DNA from: Alphaproteobacteria bacterium | GTDB taxonomy: Bacteria; Myxococcota_A; UBA796; GCA-2862545 | Assembly: GCA_020632925.1 (NCBI GenBank) | Contig: JACKER010000009.1 | Span: forward strand, 1 to 64,000 | DNA length: 64,000 nt | Direction: 5' to 3' | Part shown: positions 17,222 to 25,465 of the stretch, one piece after another | Layout of the letters: each line of letters begins with the position of its first letter | Position numbering within the stretch: the stretch's first letter is position 1 | The notes under the pieces: generated by a model | Database searches by the model: none | Told to the model about the DNA's origin: nothing | The model's input: only the letters and a program-made list of their open reading frames with translations | Made by a program: the position numbers and the translations under genes

Positions 17222-18307
17222 TTGACGGACAGCGGGCGACCCCTGGTGGTCGGTGGACGGTGGCGGCTGCTCAAGCAGCTCGGTGAGGGTCGGACGGGCA
17301 ACGTCTGGCAGGCTCGCGACACCCGCGAGAACTCCCGCGTCGCCGTCAAGATCCTGCACCGGCAGCTGGCGAGCCACGAGCCGGAGCTCAAGCGCTTCGC
17401 GCGCGAGTTCGAGGTGCTCCGCCGGATCGACGACGCCAACGTCGTGCGTGCCATCCACTTCGGCGTCGAGGAGGAGGGCGACCTGAAGGGGAGCTGCTAC
17501 CTCGTCATGGAGCACGTCGAGGGAAGGCGCCTCTCCGACGTGCTCGGCGCCGGTGGCCTCGATCTGGACCGCGTCGCCCACATCGGGCTGGGGATCGCGC
17601 GGGCCATGCGGGCCGCCCACGCCCACGAGATCGTCCACCGCGACCTCGAGCCGTCCAACATCCTCCTCGTCCGGTCGCGGCACGGCGAGCAGGTCAAGGT
17701 GCTGGACTTCGGCGTCGCGCGCCTGCAGAGCGCGGACGACTCGCTGACCGAGGCGGGCGTGAAGCTCGGGACCGCGGAGTACATGTCGCCCGAGTACGTC
17801 GACGACGGCGAGCTCGACGCCCGCTCCGACCTCTACGCGCTCGGCGTCTTGATGTACGCCATGATCACCGGCGCTGCGCCCTTCGTCGGCCCCGCCATGA
17901 AGGTCATGCAGGACCACGTCACCACGCAGCCCCAGTCCCCGAGCCTGCGCACGCCCGGCCTCCCCATGTGGTTGGAGGTCCTGACGATGCGGCTGCTGGC
18001 CAAGGATCCGGCGGCGCGACCGCAGACGGCCAGCGAGGTGGTGGAGGAGCTCGAGAACCACCTGCACGAGCTCGACCAGGACATGACCGCCGAGCGGGAG
18101 ATGCTGGCCTCCCTCGCCTCGCTTCCGCCAGAGCCCATCGCCCCGGCCGCCTCGGTGGGGCACCACACCGACAACTCGAAGCCGGTCTACCCCGATCCCA
18201 AGCCGGTCCCCAAGCTCCCGATGGCGCTCGCGGTCGGCTTCGCGGCGCTCGCGGCGTTCGGCGTGCTGTCCCTCGTCGGGCTGGTCGCAGCCGTCGCCAT
18301 GATGTGA
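17222..18307 (+). CDS. Hanks-type Ser/Thr protein kinase with altered catalytic loop
   Basis: A 361-residue membrane kinase. Kinase domain about 11-275: glycine loop LGEGRTGNVWQ, Lys43 in VAVK, catalytic loop VHRDLEPSN (Asp141, Asn146), DFG at 162-164, and GTAEYMSPEY for the APE segment. The catalytic-loop Lys (HRDLKxxN) is Glu143 here. A linker with Pro and Lys leads to a C-terminal transmembrane helix (about 338-360) with almost nothing beyond it, so there is no external sensor domain. TTG 17222 has GGAG 6 nt upstream. The Lys-to-Glu change may weaken activity. It diverges from a CHAP-like gene. Confidence 0.92.
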   Translation: MTDSGRPLVVGGRWRLLKQLGEGRTGNVWQARDTRENSRVAVKILHRQLASHEPELKRFAREFEVLRRIDDANVVRAIHFGVEEEGDLKGSCYLVMEHVEGRRLSDVLGAGGLDLDRVAHIGLGIARAMRAAHAHEIVHRDLEPSNILLVRSRHGEQVKVLDFGVARLQSADDSLTEAGVKLGTAEYMSPEYVDDGELDARSDLYALGVLMYAMITGAAPFVGPAMKVMQDHVTTQPQSPSLRTPGLPMWLEVLTMRLLAKDPAARPQTASEVVEELENHLHELDQDMTAEREMLASLASLPPEPIAPAASVGHHTDNSKPVYPDPKPVPKLPMALAVGFAALAAFGVLSLVGLVAAVAMM

Positions 18308-18350
18308 CGCCGACGACGCCGACGACGGCCTCAAGCGTCCCCTCCTGGTG

Positions 18351-18356
18351 TAGTCT
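18351..18356 (+). promoter_or_regulatory. -10-like box TAGTCT
   Basis: TAGTCT ends 8 nt before ATG 18365, and no Shine-Dalgarno lies between. This spacing fits transcription starting at or near the start codon (leaderless mRNA). No clear -35 box is visible. Confidence 0.35.
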
Positions 18357-18364
18357 GTTGCGCG

Positions 18365-19240
18365 ATGCTCCCCCTCCTGCTGCTCGGCGCCGCGTGGGCC
18401 CGGGACCCTTCCTGCCCCGACCTGTACGCCGCGAACTTCTCCGCGTTGATCGACGACGTGGACATGGCGTTCGCGAACATGGAGGTCGAGCGCGGCATCG
18501 GCATGGTGATCAGCGCCGAGCCGCGCATCCCCTGCCTCATCGACGTCCCCCAGCAACAGGACGTCGCCCGATACGCGCTGCGGCGGGCCTGGGCGGCCGC
18601 GCTCCAGATGAACCAGGGGGACGTGGACCGGTGGCTCGGGCTCGCCAAGGCGCTCGATCCGTCCCTGCCGTGGCCGAGCTACGTGCCCAACGGTCACCCG
18701 ATCCGCGATCAGGCCGACGAGCGACCCACCCCGGTGGTCCAGGCGCTCGACGGTGAAGGGCTGGTCGTCCCGGACGGTGGCGGCGTGTTCCTCGACGGGC
18801 GCTTCCTGACCAAGCCGCAGGGCGAGCCGGGCGTCCCCCACCTCCTGCAGGTCGGCGACAGCAGCGGGTACATGGCCATCGCGATGTGGCAGGATGGCCT
18901 GGCCTTCCCGGACGACCTCCTGGGCCCACCGCTCGACACCGACCCCGTCCTCCCCGAGTGGTACGGCAAGCCGCTGACGCCGGGCAAGAGCCCCAAGCCC
19001 CCCAAGCCGGCCCGCGAGAAGCGCCCGTGGACGGAGCCACGCCTCACGAACCTCGAGCGGGGGATGGGCTTCGCGCTCGTGGGAGCGTCGCTGTGGGGCT
19101 CTGCGCTGCTGGCTCGCTCCGCGTACGACAACCACCCGACCGACGCGCTGTTCGTCGCCACCGACGTGGGCACCGTCGGCGCGCTGGCGTCCGGCGGCGT
19201 GGCGATCACGTTCACCAGCCTCGCCCTCTTCGGAAAGTGA
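18365..19240 (+). CDS. Secreted/membrane protein of unknown function
   Basis: A 291-residue protein that begins with a short signal peptide, MLPLLLLGAAWA, followed by RDPSCPDLYAANFSALIDDV. A helical N-terminal domain contains RRAWAAALQMNQGDVDRWLG; a middle region with GVFLDGRFLTKPQGEPGVPH resembles a PEGA-like beta unit. A Lys/Pro-rich linker precedes two hydrophobic C-terminal segments (about 232-250 and 262-288), which suggest membrane anchoring. I do not recognise the family. A lipoprotein gene follows 5 nt downstream, so the two are likely co-transcribed. Confidence 0.75.
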   Translation: MLPLLLLGAAWARDPSCPDLYAANFSALIDDVDMAFANMEVERGIGMVISAEPRIPCLIDVPQQQDVARYALRRAWAAALQMNQGDVDRWLGLAKALDPSLPWPSYVPNGHPIRDQADERPTPVVQALDGEGLVVPDGGGVFLDGRFLTKPQGEPGVPHLLQVGDSSGYMAIAMWQDGLAFPDDLLGPPLDTDPVLPEWYGKPLTPGKSPKPPKPAREKRPWTEPRLTNLERGMGFALVGASLWGSALLARSAYDNHPTDALFVATDVGTVGALASGGVAITFTSLALFGK

Positions 19241-19245
19241 CCGCG

Positions 19246-20427
19246 ATGCGCTCCCCTGCCCTCACCTGGCTCGTCCTCCTCGCCGGCTGCCCGTGGATCG
19301 GCTTCGCCGAGCACCAGGAGAACCACGCCGCGCTGGTCGACGAGGCCGACACGGACGCCGACACCGACACCGACACGGACGCCGACACGGACGCCGACAC
19401 CGACACGACGGGCGAGACGGGCCAGGTGTGCGTCGATGACGGGCAGGAGCCCAACGACTTCGCCAACCAGGCGCCGCTCGTCACGCCGGGCCAGATCGAC
19501 GGCGTCCTCTGCCCCGACGACGACGGCACGGACGGCCCCACCGATGCCTACGCGATCCAGGTGGGCCTGGATCAGGTGCTGTTCGCCCAGATCGGCGCCG
19601 GCGCCACCACCTCCTGCGCGGACCAGACGGCGCAGGCCGAGATGATCTACCAGGGACAGGTCATCGATCGCGCCGAGGGCGCCTGCGACACGCTCGTCGG
19701 CGGCTGGGGTCCTGGCGAGTACGTCGTCCAGATGGTGGACCCGGGCCGCACCACCCAGGACTACACCCTCGACCTGTCGACCAGCCCGTGCAACGACGGC
19801 GACAACGACGACTACCTCGACGCCGCCTGCGGCGGGCGGGACTGCGACGACGGCGACGCGACCATCAGCCCCGACGGCGACGAGAAGTGCAACGAGGCCC
19901 CGCGCCCCACGCAGTGCGGCGACGGCATCGACCAGGACTGCGACGGGAGCGACGACCTGTTCGGCGCGGCCTGCTTCCCGTCCGCGGTGGGCGCGCCCCA
20001 GGCGAGCGGCTCGCTGGACTGCGGTGATCTGGCGTCGGACCCGGTGTGGGACGCGTGGGAGCTCCCCGCGGTCGCGCCGCCGGACGCCCTCATGATCGTC
20101 GTGCGCAACAAGGCGTCCGAGGGCGGCGCGGACCTGCTGGCCTACTACGCGCAGGCGGACGGCGCGCACTTCGGGCTCGATCCCAGCCGCGACCAGTTCG
20201 ACGACGAGATCTCGTGCGAGCCGTCGTGGACGGGGTTGTCGAAGGTGTGCCCGGGGGCGTGCGTCATGCCGACGCTGATCGGCCGCCCGACGCTGTGGAT
20301 CGCCCAGCAGCCCGGTGCCGGCTGTCAGGACGGCGCGACCTACGAGGTCGTCGTGCGCGTGCAGTCCACGGGCGCCACGCCCCAGCTCACGAACCAGAAG
20401 GGCGACGACGTGGTGTTCGCCCCCTGA
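19246..20427 (+). CDS. Lipoprotein with Asp-Thr linker and MopE-like metal-binding motif
   Basis: A 393-residue lipoprotein. Signal and lipobox: MRSPALTWLVLLAGC. Residues about 35-57 are an Asp/Thr/Ala repeat linker (DTDADTDTD type). A pre-peptidase-like beta domain follows (EPNDFANQAPLV through MVDPGRTTQDYTLDL). Next comes a Cys/Asp-rich stretch, GRDCDDGDATISPDGD then CGDGIDQDCDG, which matches the putative metal-binding motif known from MopE and many myxobacterial surface proteins. The C-terminal domain is unrecognised and has paired Cys. The start could also be GTG 19237, overlapping the previous stop. It ends 2 nt from the convergent GMC oxidoreductase gene. Confidence 0.85.
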   Translation: MRSPALTWLVLLAGCPWIGFAEHQENHAALVDEADTDADTDTDTDADTDADTDTTGETGQVCVDDGQEPNDFANQAPLVTPGQIDGVLCPDDDGTDGPTDAYAIQVGLDQVLFAQIGAGATTSCADQTAQAEMIYQGQVIDRAEGACDTLVGGWGPGEYVVQMVDPGRTTQDYTLDLSTSPCNDGDNDDYLDAACGGRDCDDGDATISPDGDEKCNEAPRPTQCGDGIDQDCDGSDDLFGAACFPSAVGAPQASGSLDCGDLASDPVWDAWELPAVAPPDALMIVVRNKASEGGADLLAYYAQADGAHFGLDPSRDQFDDEISCEPSWTGLSKVCPGACVMPTLIGRPTLWIAQQPGAGCQDGATYEVVVRVQSTGATPQLTNQKGDDVVFAP

Positions 20428-20429
20428 TC

Positions 20430-21959
20430 TCAGGTCGTGGACGCCACCGCGTCGATGGCGAGGTGGGCGAGGCCATAGATGGTCTCGCTCGGGTTCACGC
20501 CGAGGCCCGTCGGGAGCACCGAGCCGTCCACCACGAACAGGTTGGGGACACGGTGGTGGCGCAGGTCGAGGTCGACCACGCTGGTCGCGGGGTCGGGGCC
20601 GAAGGTGCAGCCCCCCATCTGGTGCGCCGAGAACACGCCGTGCCGCAACCCACCGTAGGCGGCTTCGCGCAGGCGGGGCAGATCGCGCTCGCTCGTCAGC
20701 CGGACGGGCACCGGGTGCAGCGACAGCACCTCGCGCGCGCCGGCGGCCAGGTGCGCGGCGGCCAGCACCTCGTGGGCCGAGGCGAACGCCTCGACGAGCT
20801 CCGGGCGGAACGGGTACGCCACCGACGGGCGCCCGTCGCCCTTCACCGTCACCACCCCGCCCTCGTCGCCCGGCACCAGCCCGTCCACGCAGATCGCGAT
20901 GAGCGACGAGGAGAACCCGAGCTGGCCCATCGCCTCGGCCTGGTCGGCGCCCACGACCGGCAGGCTCACGCCGGCGAGCATCGGGTGCACCGGCGCCGCC
21001 TCGAGGAAGAAGCCCACCCGGTCCGGGCCGCGGTCGACGAAGTCGTGGACGGTGACCGACTGGGGCGCGCCGGACCACCCCTGCACGGGCTCGTCGTACC
21101 GTCCGGACATCCCGACGACCGGATGCAGCATCGTGCGACGGCCCACCGGCCCATCGGTGATGCCGGAGCGCAGCAGCAGCGCCGGCGAGTTCACCGCACC
21201 CCCGCACAGCGCCACCACGCGGGGCCGCACGACCACCGACACCCCCGTGGCCCGCGTCCGCTCCCGCTCGAGCACCCGCGCCTCGACGCGCACGACGCGG
21301 TCGCCCTCGACCACGATCCGCTCGGCGCGCGTGTCCGCGTAGAGGTCGGCGCCTCCCGCGACCGCGTCCGCCAGGGTCGTGAGCAGCATCCCCTGCTTGG
21401 CGTCGAACGGACACCCGAACCCGCAGTAGCCGCTGTTCGCGCACGCCCGCACGTTGCGCCGCGTCCGCTCCCAGGTCCAGCCCAGCGCCGCCGCTCCCCG
21501 AGCGAGCGCGTCGTTGTTGGCGTTCTGCGGCACGGCGTCCCAGCGCGCGATCCCGAGGCGCTCCTCGACGGCCTCGAAGTGGGGACGCAGGCTCTCCGCG
21601 GTCAGCGTGCTCCCGTGGTGCCGCCGCCAGTGCTCGAGGATGCGCTCGGGCGTGCGGAAGCAGGTGGTCCAGTTCACGGTCGTCCCGCCGCCCACCGACC
21701 GGCCCTGGAGCAGGGTGATCGCGAGGTCCTCGGTCGCCCGGGTCCCGCGGTCCTGGTACAGCATCGAGAAGCTGAACGCCTCGTCGGCCTTCCGGAAGTC
21801 CCGGCTCGTGTGGTGGCCGCCCTCCTCCAGGATCACGACGGACAGGCCACGCGCGACCAGCCCCGCGGCGAGGACGCCGCCGCCCGCCCCCGACCCGATC
21901 ACGCACACGTCGCAGGCGACGTCGACGTCGCCCGTCAGCTCCGCGCCGATCCGGATCAC
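20430..21959 (-). CDS. GMC-family FAD-dependent oxidoreductase
   Basis: A 509-residue glucose-methanol-choline oxidoreductase. Visible: dinucleotide fold CDVCVIGSGAGGGVLAAGL and a Glu-ended strand VVILEEGG near the N-terminus; QGRSVGGGTTVNWTTCFRTP (the GMC GG-T-N signature); CGGAVNSPALLLRSGI; and the C-terminal HQMGGCTFGPDP, VDGSVLPTGLGVNPSETIYG with the active-site His/Asn region. The start is GTG 21959, overlapping the stop of the Tat-signal gene (GTGA). That partner resembles the small subunit of gluconate-type dehydrogenases, so the pair probably forms one enzyme. It could oxidise an alcohol or sugar; the substrate is unknown. Confidence 0.9.
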   Translation of the reverse strand: MIRIGAELTGDVDVACDVCVIGSGAGGGVLAAGLVARGLSVVILEEGGHHTSRDFRKADEAFSFSMLYQDRGTRATEDLAITLLQGRSVGGGTTVNWTTCFRTPERILEHWRRHHGSTLTAESLRPHFEAVEERLGIARWDAVPQNANNDALARGAAALGWTWERTRRNVRACANSGYCGFGCPFDAKQGMLLTTLADAVAGGADLYADTRAERIVVEGDRVVRVEARVLERERTRATGVSVVVRPRVVALCGGAVNSPALLLRSGITDGPVGRRTMLHPVVGMSGRYDEPVQGWSGAPQSVTVHDFVDRGPDRVGFFLEAAPVHPMLAGVSLPVVGADQAEAMGQLGFSSSLIAICVDGLVPGDEGGVVTVKGDGRPSVAYPFRPELVEAFASAHEVLAAAHLAAGAREVLSLHPVPVRLTSERDLPRLREAAYGGLRHGVFSAHQMGGCTFGPDPATSVVDLDLRHHRVPNLFVVDGSVLPTGLGVNPSETIYGLAHLAIDAVASTT

Positions 21960-22474
21960 GGCGTCGCCCAGGCGGGACGCGCGTACCCGATGTGCTGCCA
22001 GGTGGACGGGTGCGACCAGTAGGTGCCCTTCACGAGCTGGGTCGCCGCGCGCCACACCGTGCGCCGCAGGGCCCGCCCGTCGCGCCAGCTGGCGAGCACG
22101 GCGTCCTGGCGCGCTCCATCGAGCCGGGTGAACGGCGTCGGGGGGCCGCCGAACAGCACGGAGACCAGCGGGCTCTCGAGCAGCAGCAGCGCGCGCCCCA
22201 CGTCGGTCGCCTGCCCTGGCTCCATCCGCGACATCAGCTCGTCCACCCGCTCGGGCACCTCGAGCTCCCAGGCGGACGGCAGCCCGTCCACCGCCGGACA
22301 CACGCGGTCCGCCACCGCCGCGATCACCGAGAAGGCGACGGGGTCGAGCGCCAGCAGGGGTCGACGCGGCGCACGGATCACGCCGGGACGAAGCTGCAGC
22401 CCGGCGGCACCCAGCCCGACGAGCGCGGTCGCGCCGACGCCGCCGAGCAGGAGCTGCCGCCGCGTCGGGCGCAC
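21956..22474 (-). CDS. Tat-exported small subunit, gluconate 2-dehydrogenase subunit 3-like
   Basis: A 172-residue protein opening with a twin-arginine signal, RPTRRQLLLGGVGATALVG. The body includes ALDPVAFSVIAAVADRVCP, a pattern typical of gluconate 2-dehydrogenase subunit 3 (in which a tail of this kind precedes a helical bundle). These subunits carry their GMC partner across the membrane by hitch-hiking, because the flavoprotein lacks its own signal. The GMC gene directly downstream overlaps it by 4 nt and also lacks a signal, which fits. GTG 22474 directly follows the preceding stop with no gap. Confidence 0.8.
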   Translation of the reverse strand: MRPTRRQLLLGGVGATALVGLGAAGLQLRPGVIRAPRRPLLALDPVAFSVIAAVADRVCPAVDGLPSAWELEVPERVDELMSRMEPGQATDVGRALLLLESPLVSVLFGGPPTPFTRLDGARQDAVLASWRDGRALRRTVWRAATQLVKGTYWSHPSTWQHIGYARPAWATP

Positions 22475-23173
22475 TCAGGGCCCCGTGCTGCCGCTGCCCT
22501 CGCCCTCGCCGCAGGCCTCGACGTTGTTGGCAGCGGCCAGGCACGCCGCACGGCTCTCCGCCGGATCGCGCCCCGAGACCTTGGCGAAGTCGAGCCACTC
22601 CCGCGCGTACACCTTCACGTCGGTGCGCAGCTCCTCGATCTGCTCCTCGGTGGTCGATCCGCCCTTGGCGAGATCCTCCTCCGCCACCTTCCAGCGCTTG
22701 GTCGCGGCGAGCGCGCGCAGCTTCATCAGTCCGTAGACCCGGCTGACGAACACCGGCCCTTCCCAGATCTGCTTGCGCTCCAGCGCGACCTCGCACCACC
22801 GGACCGCCTCGGCGGCGTTGGAGGTGTCGTTGTTGTACAGCCAGAAGGCGTACAGGTAGGCCATGTCGGGGTCGCTGCGATCGACCTCGTCGAGGTGTCG
22901 CTGGACGAGGCGCGCCCAGGTCTTGGTGTCGTACGCGTACGCGTCGACCAGCTCCACGCGGCTGATCTTGTTCTTCACCGTCTGCTCGGTGGCGGCCGAG
23001 TAGTTCTTCTCGAGGCACTCGCGCTCGGCCTCGCTGAGGGCGCCGCGCGTGGCCGCGGGCTCGAGCGAGCGCAGCTCGGACGGGTTGTTCGCGTAGTCCG
23101 GGCAGGCCAGGGCCGAGGCGCCGAAGGCCCACCCCACGAACAACAACGACATCCATGGCGTCGTCCGACGCAA
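22475..23173 (-). CDS. Exported helical-repeat protein, unknown function
   Basis: A 232-residue protein with a signal peptide (MRRTTPWMSLLFVGWAFGAS, cut near ALA-CPDY). The mature part looks like helical TPR-like repeats (DMAYLYAFWLYNNDTSNAAE, AVRWCEVALERKQ, VYGLMKLRALAATKRWKVAE), then a short Gly/Ser-rich tail. Several Cys could form disulphides. TTG 23173 is the start because GGAGG lies 6 nt upstream. It is contiguous with the Tat subunit/GMC genes and may assist that periplasmic enzyme, which is inference. Confidence 0.75.
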   Translation of the reverse strand: MRRTTPWMSLLFVGWAFGASALACPDYANNPSELRSLEPAATRGALSEAERECLEKNYSAATEQTVKNKISRVELVDAYAYDTKTWARLVQRHLDEVDRSDPDMAYLYAFWLYNNDTSNAAEAVRWCEVALERKQIWEGPVFVSRVYGLMKLRALAATKRWKVAEEDLAKGGSTTEEQIEELRTDVKVYAREWLDFAKVSGRDPAESRAACLAAANNVEACGEGEGSGSTGP

Positions 23174-23248
23174 CGAACCTCCGAGGCGGCACCGATCCTG
23201 CCTCGCGCCAGCGACGTTGGCAACCGCTGGCGCGATCGGCGCGGGCTT

Positions 23249-24682
23249 TCAGGTCAACCAGTCGACGAGGCGCTCGACCCGACGGCCGAAGGGGGGCAGC
23301 GTCAGCCAACGGCTGTTCAAGCGCGGCTGGTGGAGCACCGCCTTGCGGTGGCTGAACGTATCGAAGCCCTCCTTGCCGTGGTACGCGCCCATCCCGCTGG
23401 GGCCCACGCCGCCGAAGGGCAGGTGCTCCTCGATCACGTGCAGCGCGCAGTCGTTGACCGTGACCCCACCCGAGTGGGTGCGGCGCAGCAGGTCGTCGAT
23501 GCGGGTCTGGTCGCGGTCGAAGTAGTAGAGCGCGAGCGGACGCGGACGGTCGTTCACGTACCGGATCGCCTCCTCGACCGTGCCCACCTCCACGATCGGC
23601 AGGACGGGCCCGAAGATCTCCTCCTGCATCACGACCATCTCGTCGGTCACACCGCGCAGGATCACCGGCGCCATCTTGTGCGCCGCGTCCTCGAACCGCT
23701 CGTTGGCCGGGTTCACCTCGATCGCGCGCGCCCCCTTGGCCTTGGCGTCGTCGAGGTACGACTGGAGGCGGGCGCGGTGGCGGCCGTTGATGACGGAGGT
23801 GTAGTCCGGGTTGTCCGCCAGCCGCGGGTACATCGCGGCCATCTTTGCGGCGATCGCGTCCACGAGCGCGTCGGCGCGATCGCGCGTCACGAGGACGTAG
23901 TCCGGTGCCACGCAGGTCTGGCCGGCGTTCGCCATCTTCACCGACGCCACCGCCTCCGCCGCGGCCTCCACGGGGAACTCGGGGTGGACGACGACCGGCG
24001 ACTTGCCGCCGAGCTCGAGCGTCACGGGCACGAGGTTCTTCGCCGCCGCCTGCATCACGAGGCGCCCCACGTGGGTGGAGCCCGTGTACATCAGGTGGTC
24101 CAGCGGCTGCTCGCAGAACGCCTGCCCGACCTCCGGCCCGCCCTGGACGACGGCGACGAGGTCCTCCGGGAAGACGGCACCCAGGATCTCGGCGAGCTTG
24201 GCGGAGGTCCGCGGCGTGAGCTCCGACGGCTTGATCATCGCGCGGTTCCCGGCCGCCAGCGCGTAGAGCAGCGGGACCATCGAGAGCTGTAGCGGGTAGT
24301 TCCAGGGGGAGACGATGCCGATCACCCCGAGCGGCTGCGGCACCACCTTCGCGCTCGCGGGCAGGAGCGCGACGCTGACCGAGCGGCTCTCGGGCTTCAT
24401 CCACCCCTTGAGGTGCTTGAGGACGTACTTCCCGGCCGACTGGATGACGAAGGTCTCGATGAGCAGCGTCTCGTGGCGGCTGCGGTGGCCGAAGTCGTCG
24501 CTCACGGCGTCGGCCAGCTCGTGCTGCCGGTCCTTGAGCACCGCCATGAGCTTCCGCACCCGATCCGCGCGCACCTCGTGCGACGGGAACGGATCGCGAC
24601 GATACACCTCTCGCTGCGTGTCGAGGACGGCCCGGACGGCGGTTGTGGGCGAGACCGGATGATCGAGGGCGGCGACCGACAT
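23249..24682 (-). CDS. Coniferyl-aldehyde dehydrogenase family protein
   Basis: A 477-residue NAD(P)-dependent aldehyde dehydrogenase. The N-terminal AVSDDFGHRSRHETLL pattern is typical of the coniferyl aldehyde dehydrogenase subfamily. Catalytic residues are Glu223 in LELGGKSP and Cys257 in NAGQTCVAPD; SPWNYPLQL and GSTHVG (cofactor fold) and EEIFGPVLPI are present. The C-terminus has a hydrophobic end. ATG 24682 follows GGAGGA. It is the first gene upstream of the secreted protein/Tat/GMC genes, so the two oxidoreductases may act in sequence (alcohol to aldehyde to acid). The natural aldehyde may be aromatic or long-chain. Confidence 0.9.
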   Translation of the reverse strand: MSVAALDHPVSPTTAVRAVLDTQREVYRRDPFPSHEVRADRVRKLMAVLKDRQHELADAVSDDFGHRSRHETLLIETFVIQSAGKYVLKHLKGWMKPESRSVSVALLPASAKVVPQPLGVIGIVSPWNYPLQLSMVPLLYALAAGNRAMIKPSELTPRTSAKLAEILGAVFPEDLVAVVQGGPEVGQAFCEQPLDHLMYTGSTHVGRLVMQAAAKNLVPVTLELGGKSPVVVHPEFPVEAAAEAVASVKMANAGQTCVAPDYVLVTRDRADALVDAIAAKMAAMYPRLADNPDYTSVINGRHRARLQSYLDDAKAKGARAIEVNPANERFEDAAHKMAPVILRGVTDEMVVMQEEIFGPVLPIVEVGTVEEAIRYVNDRPRPLALYYFDRDQTRIDDLLRRTHSGGVTVNDCALHVIEEHLPFGGVGPSGMGAYHGKEGFDTFSHRKAVLHQPRLNSRWLTLPPFGRRVERLVDWLT

Positions 24683-24736
24683 AGGCTCATTCCTCCGACC
24701 CGGTCAGCGTAACCCCTCCCCGCGGACGACAGGCAG

Positions 24737-25465
24737 ATGATCGAGCTCCTCACCTCCCCCGATGCCTGGCTCTCGCTCGTGATGCTGACGACGCTGGAGG
24801 TCGTGCTCGGCATCGACAACATCGTGTTCCTCACCATCCTCACCGGACGCCTGCCGCAGGAGCAGCGGCTGCTGGGGCGCCGGCTCGGGCTGATGGGAGC
24901 GCTGGGGACGCGCATCCTGCTGCTGTTCGCGCTGTCCTGGCTCGCCCACCTCGACGAGACGCTGTTCACGCTGTGGCGTCCCTGGAGCGGCCACGACCTG
25001 GTGCTCGTCTCCGGTGGCCTGTTCCTGCTCTGGAAGGCCACCAAGGAGATCTACGAGAACGTCGAGCACCCGCAGGACGAGGAGCAGGCGCAGGAGGCCG
25101 TGAGCCGGCGCGGGCTCGTGGCCATCATCGTCCAGATCGCGCTGCTGGACGTGGTGTTCTCGCTCGACAGCGTGATCACCGCGGTCGGGGTGGTCGAGCA
25201 CCTGCCGATCATGGTGGCGGCGGTCCTGCTGGCGGTGATGGTGATGATGTTGTTCGCGGGCCCGGTGGGGGACTTCGTGCAGAACAACCCGTCCGTCCGC
25301 ATCCTCGCGTTGTCCTTCCTCGTCCTCATCGGCGCGACGCTCATCATGGAGGGCACCGGCGAGCACGTCCCCAAGCCGTACGTGTACTCGGCGATGGGCT
25401 TCTCGATCCTGGTGCAGACCCTGAACCTGCGGCGCGACAAGCGGCTCGAGCAGGCCCGCGACTGA
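24737..25465 (+). CDS. TerC-family integral membrane protein
   Basis: A 242-residue, seven-helix protein of the TerC family. The two signature segments are present: LTTLEVVLGIDNIVFLTIL near residues 18-36 and LLDVVFSLDSVITAVG about 136-151, with the conserved acidic residues in the membrane. TerC proteins are linked to metal-ion (especially Mn) efflux and to tellurite resistance operons; in this case no ter genes are nearby, so a metal-exporter role is more likely. It ends exactly where the convergent membrane-protein gene ends (25465/25466). Confidence 0.92.
   Translation: MIELLTSPDAWLSLVMLTTLEVVLGIDNIVFLTILTGRLPQEQRLLGRRLGLMGALGTRILLLFALSWLAHLDETLFTLWRPWSGHDLVLVSGGLFLLWKATKEIYENVEHPQDEEQAQEAVSRRGLVAIIVQIALLDVVFSLDSVITAVGVVEHLPIMVAAVLLAVMVMMLFAGPVGDFVQNNPSVRILALSFLVLIGATLIMEGTGEHVPKPYVYSAMGFSILVQTLNLRRDKRLEQARD

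Noticed and set aside
19346..19415. Direct DNA repeat GACACCGAC, possible CRISPR or VNTR
   Set aside because: It lies in frame inside a lipoprotein and encodes the Asp-Thr linker; unit length is 6-12 bp without spacers.
24737..25465. TerC as part of a tellurite-resistance (ter) operon
   Set aside because: No terA, terB, terD or terE gene nearby.
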